Of a stretch of DNA of 64,000 nucleotides, positions 42,600 to 52,206 are shown piece by piece (position 1 is the first letter of the stretch; each line of letters opens with the position of its first letter). A model generated the notes under the pieces. It saw nothing but the letters and a program-made list of their open reading frames with translations. It had not been told where the DNA came from and did not search any database. Position numbers and translations under genes: made by a program. The DNA comes from Bradyrhizobium sp. (lineage in GTDB: Bacteria > Pseudomonadota > Alphaproteobacteria > Rhizobiales > Xanthobacteraceae): assembly GCF_016213215.1 (NCBI RefSeq), contig NZ_JACRAW010000164.1, forward strand, positions 1 to 64,000, given 5' to 3'.

Positions 42600-45500
42600 T
42601 CAGCCGTCCAGCGCCTTGCGGATACTCCTGGCGAGGTCCGACTTGCGATAGGGCTTTTGCAGCAGCAGCACGCCCGAATCGAGCCGGCCGTGATGGATGA
42701 TGGCGTCTTCGGTGTAGCCGGACGTGTACAATACCTTCAATCCGGGGCGGATCTTCTTCACCTCGTCCGCCAGCTGGCGGCCGTTCATCGCGCCCGGCAT
42801 GATGACGTCGGTGAACAACAGGTCGAATTGCTTGCCGCCGCCTACAATCTCCAGGGCTTCCGCAGCGTTTGCCGCTTCCAGCGTGACATAGCCCATTGAA
42901 TGCAGCTGGGTCAGCACATACTCGCGCACCAGCCTGTCATCCTCGACGATGAGAATCGTTTCCCTTCCGCCCTCGATTGCCTGCGGCGAAATGTCGTCTT
43001 CGGTACCGACCGCACTCTGGCCCGCCGGAAGGTACATCCTGATCGTGGTTCCGTGACCCGGCTTGCTGTAGATCTTGATGTGCCCGGCGGACTGCTTCAC
43101 GAAGCCGTACACCATGCTCAGGCCAAGGCCGGTACCCTTGCCCGGACCTTTTGAGGTGAAGAAGGGATCGAAGACCTTGTCGAGCATGGCTGGCGGAATG
43201 CCGGAGCCCGTATCGCTGACGGCGATCACCGCATACTGTCCGGGCCGAACGTCGTTGGTCGCCGCATAGGTGCCCTCGAGATAGGCGGAGCCGGCCTCCA
43301 GGATGAGCTTGCCGCCGTCCGGCATGGCGTCGCGCGCGTTGAGCGCCAGGTTGAGGCTTGCCGTCGTCAGCTGATTGGGGTCGACGATTGCCACGCAAGT
43401 CGGGGCTTCGAAGACCGATTCGATCTGGATCTGCTCGCCGAGAGTCGGGCGCAGCAGTTTGGCAGTGTCGACGATCAGGTGGTTGACGTCGATCTCGCGT
43501 GGCTGCAACGGCTGTTTGCGCGCGAAGGCAAGCAGGTGCTGGGTGAGCTCGGCGCCGCGCGCAGCCGCTTCGTCGATCATCCTGGTGATGGCGGCAAGCT
43601 GCGGCTCTCTGGCTACCGCATCCGCCAGGATCTCGATCGTGCCGGTGATGACCGTCAGGATATTGTTGAAATCGTGCGCGACGCCGCCGGTCAGCTGGCC
43701 CAGGGCCTCCATCTTTTCCGAGTGGCGAATCCTCTCTTCGGCGGCGATCTTGTCGGTCAGGTCGCGGAAGAAACCGTTGAACAGCATGCCGTCGCGGCGC
43801 CTCAGCGCCGTAATGCTGGCTTCCGCCCTGAATTCCTTCCCGTTGCGGCGTCTTGCCGTAATCTCTAGGCGACGACCGAGAACCTCTCCTGCCTCGTCGT
43901 GGACGGTTCTCGACAGTTCGGCCCTTACAGTCTCGCGAGCAGACTCCGCGACGATGAGCTCGATGGCCTCCTTGCCGAGCGCTTCCGATCTCGGCCACCC
44001 GAAGATCTTTTCCGCCTGGGAGTTCCAGTTCAGGATCCTGAAACTGTCGTCGACCTGGACGAAGGCCTCGAGCGCGGTCTCGATGATGTTGCGCGACAGG
44101 TGCTCGCTTTGGTGCAGGCTTTCCTGGGCCAGCAGGCTTTCCGTCATGTCGCGGCCGACGAAGAAGTAACGCTTGACCGGCTCGGACCACGAGCCGAGCC
44201 AGGACAGCTTCACCGGATGGCCGTCCTTGTGCAGGAATCGCGTGTCGGAGGCTCTGGAGCGCATGCCGCGACGGGCGGCGCGCAGATCCTCGCGCGCCAT
44301 GTCGATGTCGTCGCGCTGGATGAATTCGATACAGGCGTGGCCGATCATTTCCTCCGGCCGATGGCCGAGGATGACTTGGCAGCTAGGGCTGACCTGCACC
44401 ACGGCACCGTGCGAATCCAGGACCAGGATCAGGTCCTGCGAGCTCTCAAAGATCCGTCGCCTCTCCTCGATCTCGCGCTGGAGCGCCCGCTCCGTCCTCC
44501 TGGATTCGGTGATGTCGCGTGCGATCTTCGACGCGCCGATAATCTGCCCGGACGGGTTCTTGATTGGCGAGACGCTGAGCGAAATTTCGACCCGGCTGCC
44601 GTCCTTGCGCAAGCGTACGGTGACGTGAGGTTCAAGGCGCTCGCCGTTGGCGATGCGACGCAGACATTCCTGTGTCTCAGCGATTCTCTCGGGCGGCACG
44701 ATGAGATGGATGCTCTTGCCAACCGCTTCGTCGGCCCTATACCCGAACAGGCGTTCGGCGGCCGGATTCCAGCCGGTGATGGTTCCATCAAGGCTCTTTG
44801 TGACGATCGCGTCGGCCGACGATTGCACGGCGGCGCTGAACAGTCGCTCGCGCCTCGCGTGGTGATCGCGCGCGGCTTCGGTCATGCGATGCTCAAGTAT
44901 CTCGCGCTCCAGCGCCGCGGTTTTCGTCCTGGTCTCCTCCATCATCCGGGCGAAAGCCCGTGCGAGTACGCCGGTCTCGCCAGCCGCATCGACGGGAATG
45001 GGGTTTTCATCGTCGCGCCCGACGCTGTCCACCGCCGCGGTCAATTGCCCTATCGGGCGAGTCAGCGATCTCGCCAGCAGCACTGCCAGCACGGCCGCGC
45101 CGAGGACCGCGATCAGCCCGACGGCCACGCTGATCTGTTGAATGGCCAGCGCCGGTGCCATGAAGCTCGCGTTCGACGCGGCCTGGATCACCCCGATCCA
45201 CTCCTTGCCGGCAAGAAGGGTCGAGGCGAGCGCGGCGCCGGCCAGGCGTCCATCGCGGTCATCAATGACCTCTCCGATGCTCTGCTGCGTTCCCACGAGT
45301 GCCGCGAAATACGGGAAATCGTTCTGCCATTGGGTCTTGCCCGAGTGCGCGGAGAATTCGCGGGCCCGATCGGGGTGAACCAAATAGTCGCCGTCGCGGC
45401 CGACGATGTAGACTTGTTCACCCGGCTGGACCGAGGCGCGGACCCGCTCGAATGCCGCACGCATGTCGACATCGACGACGATGATACCGAACGCCTTACC

Positions 45501-46091
45501 CTCCGGTGCGAAGACCGGGGTGGCGATCCGGATGATGGGCATCGCGCCCTGCACGCGGTCCTGTTCGAGCGTGAGCGGCGAGACGTAGATCTCGCCGAGA
45601 GACATGCGGCCCGTCTCGGTGACAAACGCCTGCTGGCTCGTCTGCTGGAGTTCGCTTTCGGGTGCGACCCGCACTGCGCCGCTGCTTCCCGAGCGATCGA
45701 CGCGGACAATCTCGCGCGCGCCGTCCTCGAGGCCGATGACGCGGAACGCGGCATACGCGGGCTTGGCTTCGACCATGGCCACAAGGCGTGTCGCGACCCG
45801 GTCGTGCCAGGTCTTTTCGGTCGTCTTCTCGACGGGGTCGCGGCCGCCGGCGAGATGTGCCTGTATCAGGCTGTTCAGCGCAGTCGAACGAAAGCTTGCG
45901 ATGTCGCCCCGTGCGCCGGCGACGTAGGATTCGAGTTCGGTGGCAAGAAGCTGCGACTGGGCTTCGATCCGGTCAACCACCCGCGGCAGCAGCGCCCGTT
46001 CCAGGCTGCGAGAGCTCACCCAGCCGACGGCGGCGACCGTGACCGCAACCAGCAGAATCATTGCAACGGCTAGTTTGGTGGCAAGCTTCAT
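42600..46091 (-). CDS. Membrane hybrid histidine kinase (Cache-HAMP-three PAS-HisKA-HATPase-REC)
   Basis: With ATG 46091 (GAGGG five bases upstream) the product is 1163 residues. Two membrane segments (about 8-25 and 305-330) enclose a periplasmic Cache-like sensor domain. A HAMP segment (SLTRPIGQLTAAVDSVG) and three PAS domains follow (around 400-520, 525-640, 650-765; the first contains TITGWNPAAERLFGYRADEA). Then come the HisKA H-box SEKMEALGQLTGGVAHDFNN, the ATPase (LNLALNARDAMPDGG, GTGLGLSMVYGFV) and a C-terminal receiver (LIVEDDRLVREYV, LLFTDVIMPGAMNG, LLQKPY). This is the layout of kinases that sense external small molecules. It probably works with the receiver protein encoded just upstream and perhaps the Hpt protein. 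Confidence 0.93.
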   Translation of the reverse strand: MKLATKLAVAMILLVAVTVAAVGWVSSRSLERALLPRVVDRIEAQSQLLATELESYVAGARGDIASFRSTALNSLIQAHLAGGRDPVEKTTEKTWHDRVATRLVAMVEAKPAYAAFRVIGLEDGAREIVRVDRSGSSGAVRVAPESELQQTSQQAFVTETGRMSLGEIYVSPLTLEQDRVQGAMPIIRIATPVFAPEGKAFGIIVVDVDMRAAFERVRASVQPGEQVYIVGRDGDYLVHPDRAREFSAHSGKTQWQNDFPYFAALVGTQQSIGEVIDDRDGRLAGAALASTLLAGKEWIGVIQAASNASFMAPALAIQQISVAVGLIAVLGAAVLAVLLARSLTRPIGQLTAAVDSVGRDDENPIPVDAAGETGVLARAFARMMEETRTKTAALEREILEHRMTEAARDHHARRERLFSAAVQSSADAIVTKSLDGTITGWNPAAERLFGYRADEAVGKSIHLIVPPERIAETQECLRRIANGERLEPHVTVRLRKDGSRVEISLSVSPIKNPSGQIIGASKIARDITESRRTERALQREIEERRRIFESSQDLILVLDSHGAVVQVSPSCQVILGHRPEEMIGHACIEFIQRDDIDMAREDLRAARRGMRSRASDTRFLHKDGHPVKLSWLGSWSEPVKRYFFVGRDMTESLLAQESLHQSEHLSRNIIETALEAFVQVDDSFRILNWNSQAEKIFGWPRSEALGKEAIELIVAESARETVRAELSRTVHDEAGEVLGRRLEITARRRNGKEFRAEASITALRRRDGMLFNGFFRDLTDKIAAEERIRHSEKMEALGQLTGGVAHDFNNILTVITGTIEILADAVAREPQLAAITRMIDEAAARGAELTQHLLAFARKQPLQPREIDVNHLIVDTAKLLRPTLGEQIQIESVFEAPTCVAIVDPNQLTTASLNLALNARDAMPDGGKLILEAGSAYLEGTYAATNDVRPGQYAVIAVSDTGSGIPPAMLDKVFDPFFTSKGPGKGTGLGLSMVYGFVKQSAGHIKIYSKPGHGTTIRMYLPAGQSAVGTEDDISPQAIEGGRETILIVEDDRLVREYVLTQLHSMGYVTLEAANAAEALEIVGGGKQFDLLFTDVIMPGAMNGRQLADEVKKIRPGLKVLYTSGYTEDAIIHHGRLDSGVLLLQKPYRKSDLARSIRKALDG

Positions 46092-46158
46092 CCGGGCCCT
46101 CATAGAGACAAGGTGTCGTTTCCGCGTTTCGGCCGGCGACGAACGGCTTGCTTGAGGG

Positions 46159-46581
46159 TCATGTAATGAGCGTCGTGCCCGGGCCCGACTTCGTCGGTTC
46201 CGCGGCGGCGAGGCTCGTTTCAACCGCAGCAAGCAGCGCAGCCGGCTTGAACGGCTTCTGCAGGCTCGCGATCGCACCCAGCTTGGTGGCCATAGCAAGG
46301 AAATCCGGCTCGGAATAGCCGTCGGGAGCAATCGGACGGCCCGAAATGACAACGATCGGAATGCCCGGCTGCTGGCGGCGGATCAGCCGCATCGTTTCCA
46401 ATCCGTCCATTCCAGGCATGAAAATATCGAGAAAAATCAGGTCAAATGCGCCGGTTTCGAACAGCTCGATTGCCTTCTTGCCGTCGCTGGCTGTCGTCAC
46501 GCGATGTCCAGCCCGTTCCAGCACCAGCCGGATCGTCGCTTGTACCGCGACATCGTCATCCACAATCAGGATGTTGGCCAA
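46159..46581 (-). CDS. Single-domain response regulator upstream of the hybrid kinase
   Basis: The 140-residue receiver protein contains ANILIVDDDVAVQATIRLVL, the phosphoacceptor Asp in LIFLDIFMPGMDGLETM, Ser in VVISGRPIAPDGYS and Lys in SLQKPFKPA, but no output domain. The insertion GRPIAPDGYSEPDFLAM after the Ser is longer than in CheY. It starts at a TTG (46581) with GGAG upstream; the open frame continues far upstream without receiver sequence. The hybrid kinase begins 67 bp downstream on the same strand, so the two form a unit. Confidence 0.88.
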   Translation of the reverse strand: MANILIVDDDVAVQATIRLVLERAGHRVTTASDGKKAIELFETGAFDLIFLDIFMPGMDGLETMRLIRRQQPGIPIVVISGRPIAPDGYSEPDFLAMATKLGAIASLQKPFKPAALLAAVETSLAAAEPTKSGPGTTLIT

Positions 46582-46866
46582 GATTTCAATGCTCCGAGCC
46601 CGATGATGAACTCTTGATCCGACATCTCTGCAAAACTTGCCGCGTGGGAGTTTCACTCCAATTCGGGCCCGCCCGCAAGCGCTGGCGGAAGTTGCGGCGA
46701 CGGTCAGCTCGTCGCCGGCCCGCTCGCCCAGCCGGCACAACCGTGGCCCTGTGCAGCGGTTGGATGCAACCGTCGGAGAGCTGCTGTGCGCGCCCCACAA
46801 ATTGCAACAGACTTGCACCGCGGGGATTTGCCGTGAGATGACCTTGGCTCTTTCGCGAGGGGTGCC

Positions 46867-48603
46867 ATGACCGAGAAGAAAATGCCGGAGACGCTGCGCA
46901 GCGCGCGCTGGTTCAAGCCCGATGACCTCCGCTCCTTCGGGCACAGGTCGCGTGCCATGCAGATGGGCTACGCGCCCGACGAGTGGAAGGATCGTCCGGT
47001 GATCGCGATCCTCAACACCTGGTCTGATGCCCAGCCCTGCCACATGCACTTCAAGTCGCGCGTCGAGGACGTCAGGCGCGGCGTGCTGATGGCGGGCGGT
47101 TTTCCGATTGAGCTGCCGGCGCTGTCGCTGTCGGAATCGCTCCTGAAGCCGACCACGATGCTGTATCGCAACCTGCTCGCCATGGAAGCGGAGGAACTGC
47201 TGCGCAGCCATCCCGTCGACGGCGTGGTGCTGATGGGCGGGTGCGACAAGACTACGCCCGCCTTGCTGCTCGGTGCGACCTCCATGAACATCCCGGCGAT
47301 CTATCTGCCGGCCGGTCCCATGCTGCGCGGCAACTGGAAGGGCAAGACGCTCGGTTCGGGTTCCGACGCCTGGAAATACTGGGACGAGCGGCGCGCCGGA
47401 AAGATCTCAGACAGGTACTGGGTCGACATGGAGGCGGGCATCGCCCGCAGCTACGGCACCTGCATGACCATGGGCACTGCTTCCACCATGACCGCGATCG
47501 CGGAGGCGATCGGCATGACCTTGCCCGGCGCCTCCTCGATCCCCGCCGCGGATGCCGGCCACATCCGCATGAGCTCGGCGTGCGGGCGGCGCATTGTCGA
47601 GATGGTCTGGGAGGACCTCACCCCGCAGAAAATCCAGACCCGCAAAGCCTTCGAGAACGCCATCGCGGTCGCCATGGCGATGGGGTGCTCGACCAATGCC
47701 ATCATCCATGTCATCGCGCAGGCGCGCCGCGCCGGTATCGACATCTCCCTCGACGATTTCGAGAAGGCGAGCCGAAAGGTGCCCGTGATCGCGAACGTCA
47801 GGCCGAGCGGCGACACCTATTTGATGGAAGACTTCTTCTACGCCGGCGGCCTGCCGGGACTGATGAGCCGTATCCGGCAACATCTCCACCTCGATTGCCT
47901 CACCGTCACCGGCAAGACCCTCGGCGAGAACATCGCGCACGCCGAAGTCTACAACGACGACGTGATCCGCATTGTAGACAACCCGATCTACAAGGAAGGC
48001 GCGCTCGCCGTGCTCAAGGGCAATCTCGCGCCCGACGGCTGCGTGATCAAACCTTCCGCCTGCGATCCGCGCTTTCTCGCGCACAGCGGGCCTGCCCTCG
48101 TATTCGACGATTATCCGTCCATGAAGAAGGCGATCGATGATCCCGATCTCGACGTTACCGCCGATCATGTGCTGATCCTGCGCAATGCCGGGCCGCAAGG
48201 CGGGCCGGGCATGCCGGAGTGGGGCATGCTGCCGATCCCGACTAGATTGGTGAAGCAGGGCGTGCGCGACATGGTGCGCATGTCCGACGCGCGCATGAGC
48301 GGCACGAGCTACGGCGCCTGCATCCTGCATGTCGCCCCGGAATCCTACATCGGCGGACCGCTGGCGCTGGTGGAGAACGGCGACCGCATCACCCTGGACG
48401 TGGCTGCACGCACCATCAGCCTCGACGTACCCGAAGACGAGCTGGCGCGGCGCCGCGCCGCATGGAAACAGCCGGAGCGGCGTTTCGAACGCGGCTATGG
48501 CTGGATGTTCTCGCGCCACATCAAGCAGGCCAACGACGGCTGCGATTTCGATTTTCTGGAGACCTCGTTCGGCGCGCCGGTCGGCGAACCGGCGATCTAT
48601 TGA
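46867..48603 (+). CDS. IlvD/Edd family dehydratase, probably L-arabinonate-type sugar acid dehydratase
   Basis: The 578-residue protein belongs to the iron-sulphur dehydratases. The three cluster cysteines are at C58 (DAQPCHMHF), C126 (LMGGCDKTTPA) and C199 (YGTCMTMGTAST), and PCHMHF with RWF..DD..SFGHRSR is the pattern of pentonate dehydratases rather than of IlvD proper. The positions agree closely with those described for the L-arabinonate dehydratase of Rhizobium. It should remove water from an aldonic acid to give the 2-keto-3-deoxy acid. No other sugar-acid genes adjoin it, so the substrate is inferred from sequence style only. Confidence 0.9.
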   Translation: MTEKKMPETLRSARWFKPDDLRSFGHRSRAMQMGYAPDEWKDRPVIAILNTWSDAQPCHMHFKSRVEDVRRGVLMAGGFPIELPALSLSESLLKPTTMLYRNLLAMEAEELLRSHPVDGVVLMGGCDKTTPALLLGATSMNIPAIYLPAGPMLRGNWKGKTLGSGSDAWKYWDERRAGKISDRYWVDMEAGIARSYGTCMTMGTASTMTAIAEAIGMTLPGASSIPAADAGHIRMSSACGRRIVEMVWEDLTPQKIQTRKAFENAIAVAMAMGCSTNAIIHVIAQARRAGIDISLDDFEKASRKVPVIANVRPSGDTYLMEDFFYAGGLPGLMSRIRQHLHLDCLTVTGKTLGENIAHAEVYNDDVIRIVDNPIYKEGALAVLKGNLAPDGCVIKPSACDPRFLAHSGPALVFDDYPSMKKAIDDPDLDVTADHVLILRNAGPQGGPGMPEWGMLPIPTRLVKQGVRDMVRMSDARMSGTSYGACILHVAPESYIGGPLALVENGDRITLDVAARTISLDVPEDELARRRAAWKQPERRFERGYGWMFSRHIKQANDGCDFDFLETSFGAPVGEPAIY

Positions 48604-48645
48604 ATTGATGCGCTTCGTTCCGGGCGGAGCTGCGCCAAGCGGGCG

Positions 48646-50769
48646 TTAGGCCTCTGCCTTGTCGGCCAATCCCACGGCCCACAGCGCAAACGCGTACACG
48701 ATCGCGACCTCGTCGAGACGGTCGAAGCGGCCCGAGGCGCCGCCATGACCGGCGCCCATGTTGGTGCGCAGCAGCACCGGGCCGCCGCCCGTCATCGTAG
48801 CGCGCAGCCGCGCGATCCATTTCGCCGGCTCCCAGTAGGTGACGCGGGGATCGGTCAATCCGCCCATGGCGAGAACCGCGGGATATTCCCTGGCCGCGAT
48901 GTTGTCGTAAGGCGAGTAGGACAGGATGGTGCGAAAGTCCTTCTCGCTTTCGATCGGATTGCCCCATTCCGGCCATTCCGGCGGCGTCAGCGGCAGCGTG
49001 TCGTCGAGCATGGTGTTGAGCACGTCGACGAACGGTACCTCGGCGACGATGCCCGCGAACAATTCCCCGGATCGGTTGGCGGCAGCGCCCATCAGCATGC
49101 CGCCGGCGCTGCCCCCATGTCCGACGATGCGTTTCGCGCTGGTGTAGCCGGCATCGCAAAGCGCGCGGGCGCAGGCGGCGAAATCGTCGAAACTGTTGGT
49201 CTTCTTCTCGCGCTTGCCCTCGAGATACCAGCCCCAGCCCTTGTCGGCGCCGCCGCGGATATGGGCGATGGCGTAGACGAAGCCGCGATCGGCCAGCGAC
49301 AGCCGGTTGGACGAGAACGAGGCCGGCATCGCCATGCCGTAGGAACCGTAGCCGTAGAGCAGCAGCGGCGCTGATCCGTCCAGCTTGAGTCCGCGGCGAT
49401 GGAGGATCGAGACCGGCACCTCGGCGCCGTCATGCGATCTTGCCATGATGCGCGTGGTGACGTAGTCGGCCGGATTATGGCCGGAGGGAATCTCCTGGCG
49501 CTTGCGCAAGATGCGCGTGCGCGTCGCCATGGCGTAGTCGTAGACCTCCGACGGCGTGGTCATGGACGAATAGGAAAAGCGCAGGTTCGTCGTGTCGAAC
49601 TCGTACGATCCCATGGTGCCGAGCGAATAGGCTGTCTCGTCAAAGGCGATACTGTGCTCGTCCCCTGTCGCGAGGTCGCGGATCACGATCTCCGGCAGCG
49701 CGTTCTCGCGCTGTAGCCGCACGAGGTGTCCCGAATACAGGTCGTGCTCGATGATGTAGACGCCGGCGCGGTGCGGGATCAGATCGCGCCAGTTGGCGCG
49801 TTCGGGCGATGCAAGCGGCGCGGTCACGATCTTGAAATCGATCGCATCGCCGGCGTTGGTCAGGATGAACAATTCATCGCCGCGGTCGGCGACCGAATAT
49901 TGCACGCCGTTCTCGCGCGCGGCGATCAGGCGCGGCGGTGTGTCCGGATCGGCAAGATCGATCAGGTGCTGCTCCGACGTTTCATGGTCGCCGCCGGCGA
50001 TCACGCAGAAACGCCCGCTGGTGCTCTCATGGATATGGGTGAACCAGCCGGCGTCCTTCTCTTCATAGACCAGCACGTCGTCGGCCTGTGCCGTACCCAG
50101 CCGATGCCGCCACACCTGCAGCGGGCGGTGATTGTCGTCGAGCTTGACGTAGAAGAAGCTTTTGCAATCCCTGGTCCAGACGACCGCGCCGTCGGTCTCC
50201 TCGACGACATCGTGATGATCCTTGCCGGTCGCCCAGTCGCGGATGCGAATGGAAAAATACTCGGAACCCTTGGTGTCGGCGCTCCAGGCCTGGAGGTTGT
50301 GATCGTATGAATGGCGGCTGCCGCCGAACCGGAAATATTGGTGGTCCTTGGCGAGCGCATCGCCATCGAGCGCGATGTGGCTCTCACCGCCATTGCGCGG
50401 GATGCGGCCGAACATTTCGTGTTGCCCGCCTTCGCGGTACTTGCGGAAATAGGCGTAAGGCCCGTCGGGCGACGGCACGCTGGAATCGTCTTCCTTGATG
50501 CGTCCGCGCATCTCGCGTACGAGCTTCTTTTGCAGCGGCGTGGTGTGGCCGAGCAGGCTGTCGGTATAGGCATTCTCCGCTTCCAGGTATTTGCGGATGT
50601 CGGGATCGAGGCGCGACGGCTCGCGCAGCACCTCCTGCCAGTCCTCGTCCTTCAGCCAGGCATAGTCATCGCTCAACGTGATGCCGTGCCGGGTAAAGGA
50701 ACGGGGTCGCCGCGGCGCGACCGGCGGGTTGATCTGGCTGGAAATGGCCTCGATAGCTGGTTCGGTCAC
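48646..50769 (-). CDS. ptrB: S9 family peptidase, oligopeptidase B type
   Basis: The 707-residue enzyme has the N-terminal beta-propeller (about 80-420) and the C-terminal alpha/beta hydrolase domain of prolyl oligopeptidase relatives. Catalytic Ser lies in IVGHGGSAGGMLMGA and the His in MGAGHGGASGR near the end; the FAYAIAHIRGGADKGWGWY segment is diagnostic of oligopeptidase B. These enzymes cut short peptides after Arg or Lys in the cytoplasm. The GTG start at 50769 gives MTEPAIEAISSQINPPVAPRRP. No signal peptide. The ilvD-type gene converges on it, 42 bp apart. Confidence 0.93.
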   Translation of the reverse strand: MTEPAIEAISSQINPPVAPRRPRSFTRHGITLSDDYAWLKDEDWQEVLREPSRLDPDIRKYLEAENAYTDSLLGHTTPLQKKLVREMRGRIKEDDSSVPSPDGPYAYFRKYREGGQHEMFGRIPRNGGESHIALDGDALAKDHQYFRFGGSRHSYDHNLQAWSADTKGSEYFSIRIRDWATGKDHHDVVEETDGAVVWTRDCKSFFYVKLDDNHRPLQVWRHRLGTAQADDVLVYEEKDAGWFTHIHESTSGRFCVIAGGDHETSEQHLIDLADPDTPPRLIAARENGVQYSVADRGDELFILTNAGDAIDFKIVTAPLASPERANWRDLIPHRAGVYIIEHDLYSGHLVRLQRENALPEIVIRDLATGDEHSIAFDETAYSLGTMGSYEFDTTNLRFSYSSMTTPSEVYDYAMATRTRILRKRQEIPSGHNPADYVTTRIMARSHDGAEVPVSILHRRGLKLDGSAPLLLYGYGSYGMAMPASFSSNRLSLADRGFVYAIAHIRGGADKGWGWYLEGKREKKTNSFDDFAACARALCDAGYTSAKRIVGHGGSAGGMLMGAAANRSGELFAGIVAEVPFVDVLNTMLDDTLPLTPPEWPEWGNPIESEKDFRTILSYSPYDNIAAREYPAVLAMGGLTDPRVTYWEPAKWIARLRATMTGGGPVLLRTNMGAGHGGASGRFDRLDEVAIVYAFALWAVGLADKAEA

Positions 50770-50886
50770 GTCGAATCCTCGTTCGATCCTGCTTGTGTCA
50801 GGCTGCCTCTATATCGGATCGAATGCGGCCGATTGAAGAGGGCCTATCGACGATGCTGATACTCGTAGCCGCGTGAGCGGTGCACA

Positions 50887-50912
50887 CCCTCGCCCCGCTT
50901 GCGGGGAGAGGG
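50887..50912 (-). terminator. Hairpin after the class V aminotransferase gene
   Basis: CCCTCGCCCCG (50887-50897) pairs with CGGGGAGAGGG (50902-50912), 10 of 11 positions, loop CTTG, 29 bases beyond the aminotransferase stop. This CTC-CCCGC...GCGGGGAG type of hairpin is a frequent intergenic element in Bradyrhizobium. No T-run follows. Confidence 0.55.
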
Positions 50913-50940
50913 TTGGGGGTGAGCGGTGACGGATGACGGG

Positions 50941-52128
50941 CTACGCGCTCACCTGCTCGCCCAGCCACGCGATGGCGGCTTCCATGCCGCCCTTGCCGTG
51001 CGGGATCTTAAGGGCGTTGAGGCCGACCTCGACCACGCCCAGCGTGCCCAGGATCATCGGCGCGTTGACATGGCCCATATGGGCAATGCGGAACGCCTGG
51101 CCATGCAGATCGCCGATGCCGGTGCCCAGCACCACGCCGCATTTTTCCTTGCAGTAACGCTGCAGTGCCGCGGGATCATGGCCGGCCTCTACGGTCACGG
51201 TCGTTACGGTGTCCGAGCGTTCGCCGGCCTCCGCGATGTTGAGCCCGAGCACCTGGCCCTCGGCCCACACCGTGACCGCGCGGCGCACCGCTTCGGCAAG
51301 CAACTGGTGCCGACGAAAGATGTTTGGAAGGCCTTCCTCGAAGATCATGTCGATGGCCTGGCGCAGCGCGAACAACAGATGCACCGGCGCAGTGCCGGCA
51401 TATTTGCGGTAATGCTCGCTGCCCTCGCGCTCGGTCCAGTCCCAATAGGGCGTGCGCAGACCGGCCTTCCTGTGCACCTCGAGCGCGCGCGCGTTGGCCG
51501 CGACGAAGCCCAGTCCCGGCGGCGTCATCAATCCCTTCTGCGAGCCGGACATCGCGACATCGACGCCCCACTGGTCCATCTCGAAAGGCATGCAGGCGAG
51601 GGAAGCGACCGTGTCCACCATGAACAAGGCCGGGTGGCCGGCCGCCTTGATCGCTTTCGCGATCGCCTCGATGTCGTTGTAGGCGCCCGACGCGGTGTCG
51701 ACCTGCACCGCCAGGATCGCCTTGATCTTGTGTTCCTTGTCGAGCTTGAGGCGCGCCTCGACTTCGTGCGGACGGATCGCGCGCCGCCAGTCGCCCTTCA
51801 GGACCTCGACGTCGGCGCCCATGGCCGCGGCGGCAAGTCCCCAGCCGATCGCAAAGCGGCCGCTCTCGAGCACCAGCACCTTGTCGCCGCGCGACAGCAC
51901 GTTGCTCAGCACCCCTTCCCAGGCGCCGTGGCCGTTGGCGATATAGATGTAGGTCTTGCCCTTGGTGGCGAACAGTTTCGACAGATCGCGCAGAAGGCTG
52001 TCGGTCAGATTGATCATCTGATCGGAATAGATGTCGATCGCCGGGCGATGCATCGCCCGCAGCACTTCGTCGGGCATAGTGGTCGGCCCGGGGATGGCCA
52101 AGAATTCCCTGCCCGCGCGAACGGTCAT
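50941..52128 (-). CDS. Class V PLP-dependent aminotransferase (alanine/serine-glyoxylate type)
   Basis: The 395-residue enzyme belongs to the alanine-glyoxylate/serine-glyoxylate aminotransferase group. The PLP lysine lies in AMSGSQKGLMTPPGLGF, the Asp that contacts the pyridine nitrogen in MVDTVASLACMPF and NGHGAWEGVLSNVL is the phosphate-cup region. The N-terminus LAIPGPTTMPDEVLRAMHRP is typical. Such enzymes channel glycine, serine or alanine carbon via glyoxylate or hydroxypyruvate. It is monocistronic, 172 bp upstream of ptrB. The exact amino donor cannot be decided. Confidence 0.93.
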   Translation of the reverse strand: MTVRAGREFLAIPGPTTMPDEVLRAMHRPAIDIYSDQMINLTDSLLRDLSKLFATKGKTYIYIANGHGAWEGVLSNVLSRGDKVLVLESGRFAIGWGLAAAAMGADVEVLKGDWRRAIRPHEVEARLKLDKEHKIKAILAVQVDTASGAYNDIEAIAKAIKAAGHPALFMVDTVASLACMPFEMDQWGVDVAMSGSQKGLMTPPGLGFVAANARALEVHRKAGLRTPYWDWTEREGSEHYRKYAGTAPVHLLFALRQAIDMIFEEGLPNIFRRHQLLAEAVRRAVTVWAEGQVLGLNIAEAGERSDTVTTVTVEAGHDPAALQRYCKEKCGVVLGTGIGDLHGQAFRIAHMGHVNAPMILGTLGVVEVGLNALKIPHGKGGMEAAIAWLGEQVSA

Positions 52129-52206
52129 TGTTGCTCTTCCCTGAAACTTGACAGGCTGGATAGGTATTTGAGGCTTTTTACGCGCCGTTGCCGCGCAAGA
52201 AAAGCC

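Noticed and set aside
43899..46073. A 724-codon open frame on the plus strand opposite the hybrid kinase
   Set aside because: The kinase on the minus strand has continuous Cache, HAMP, PAS, HisKA, ATPase and receiver sequence. The opposite frame is compositionally antisense-like (Arg/Gly/Asp/Leu repeats).
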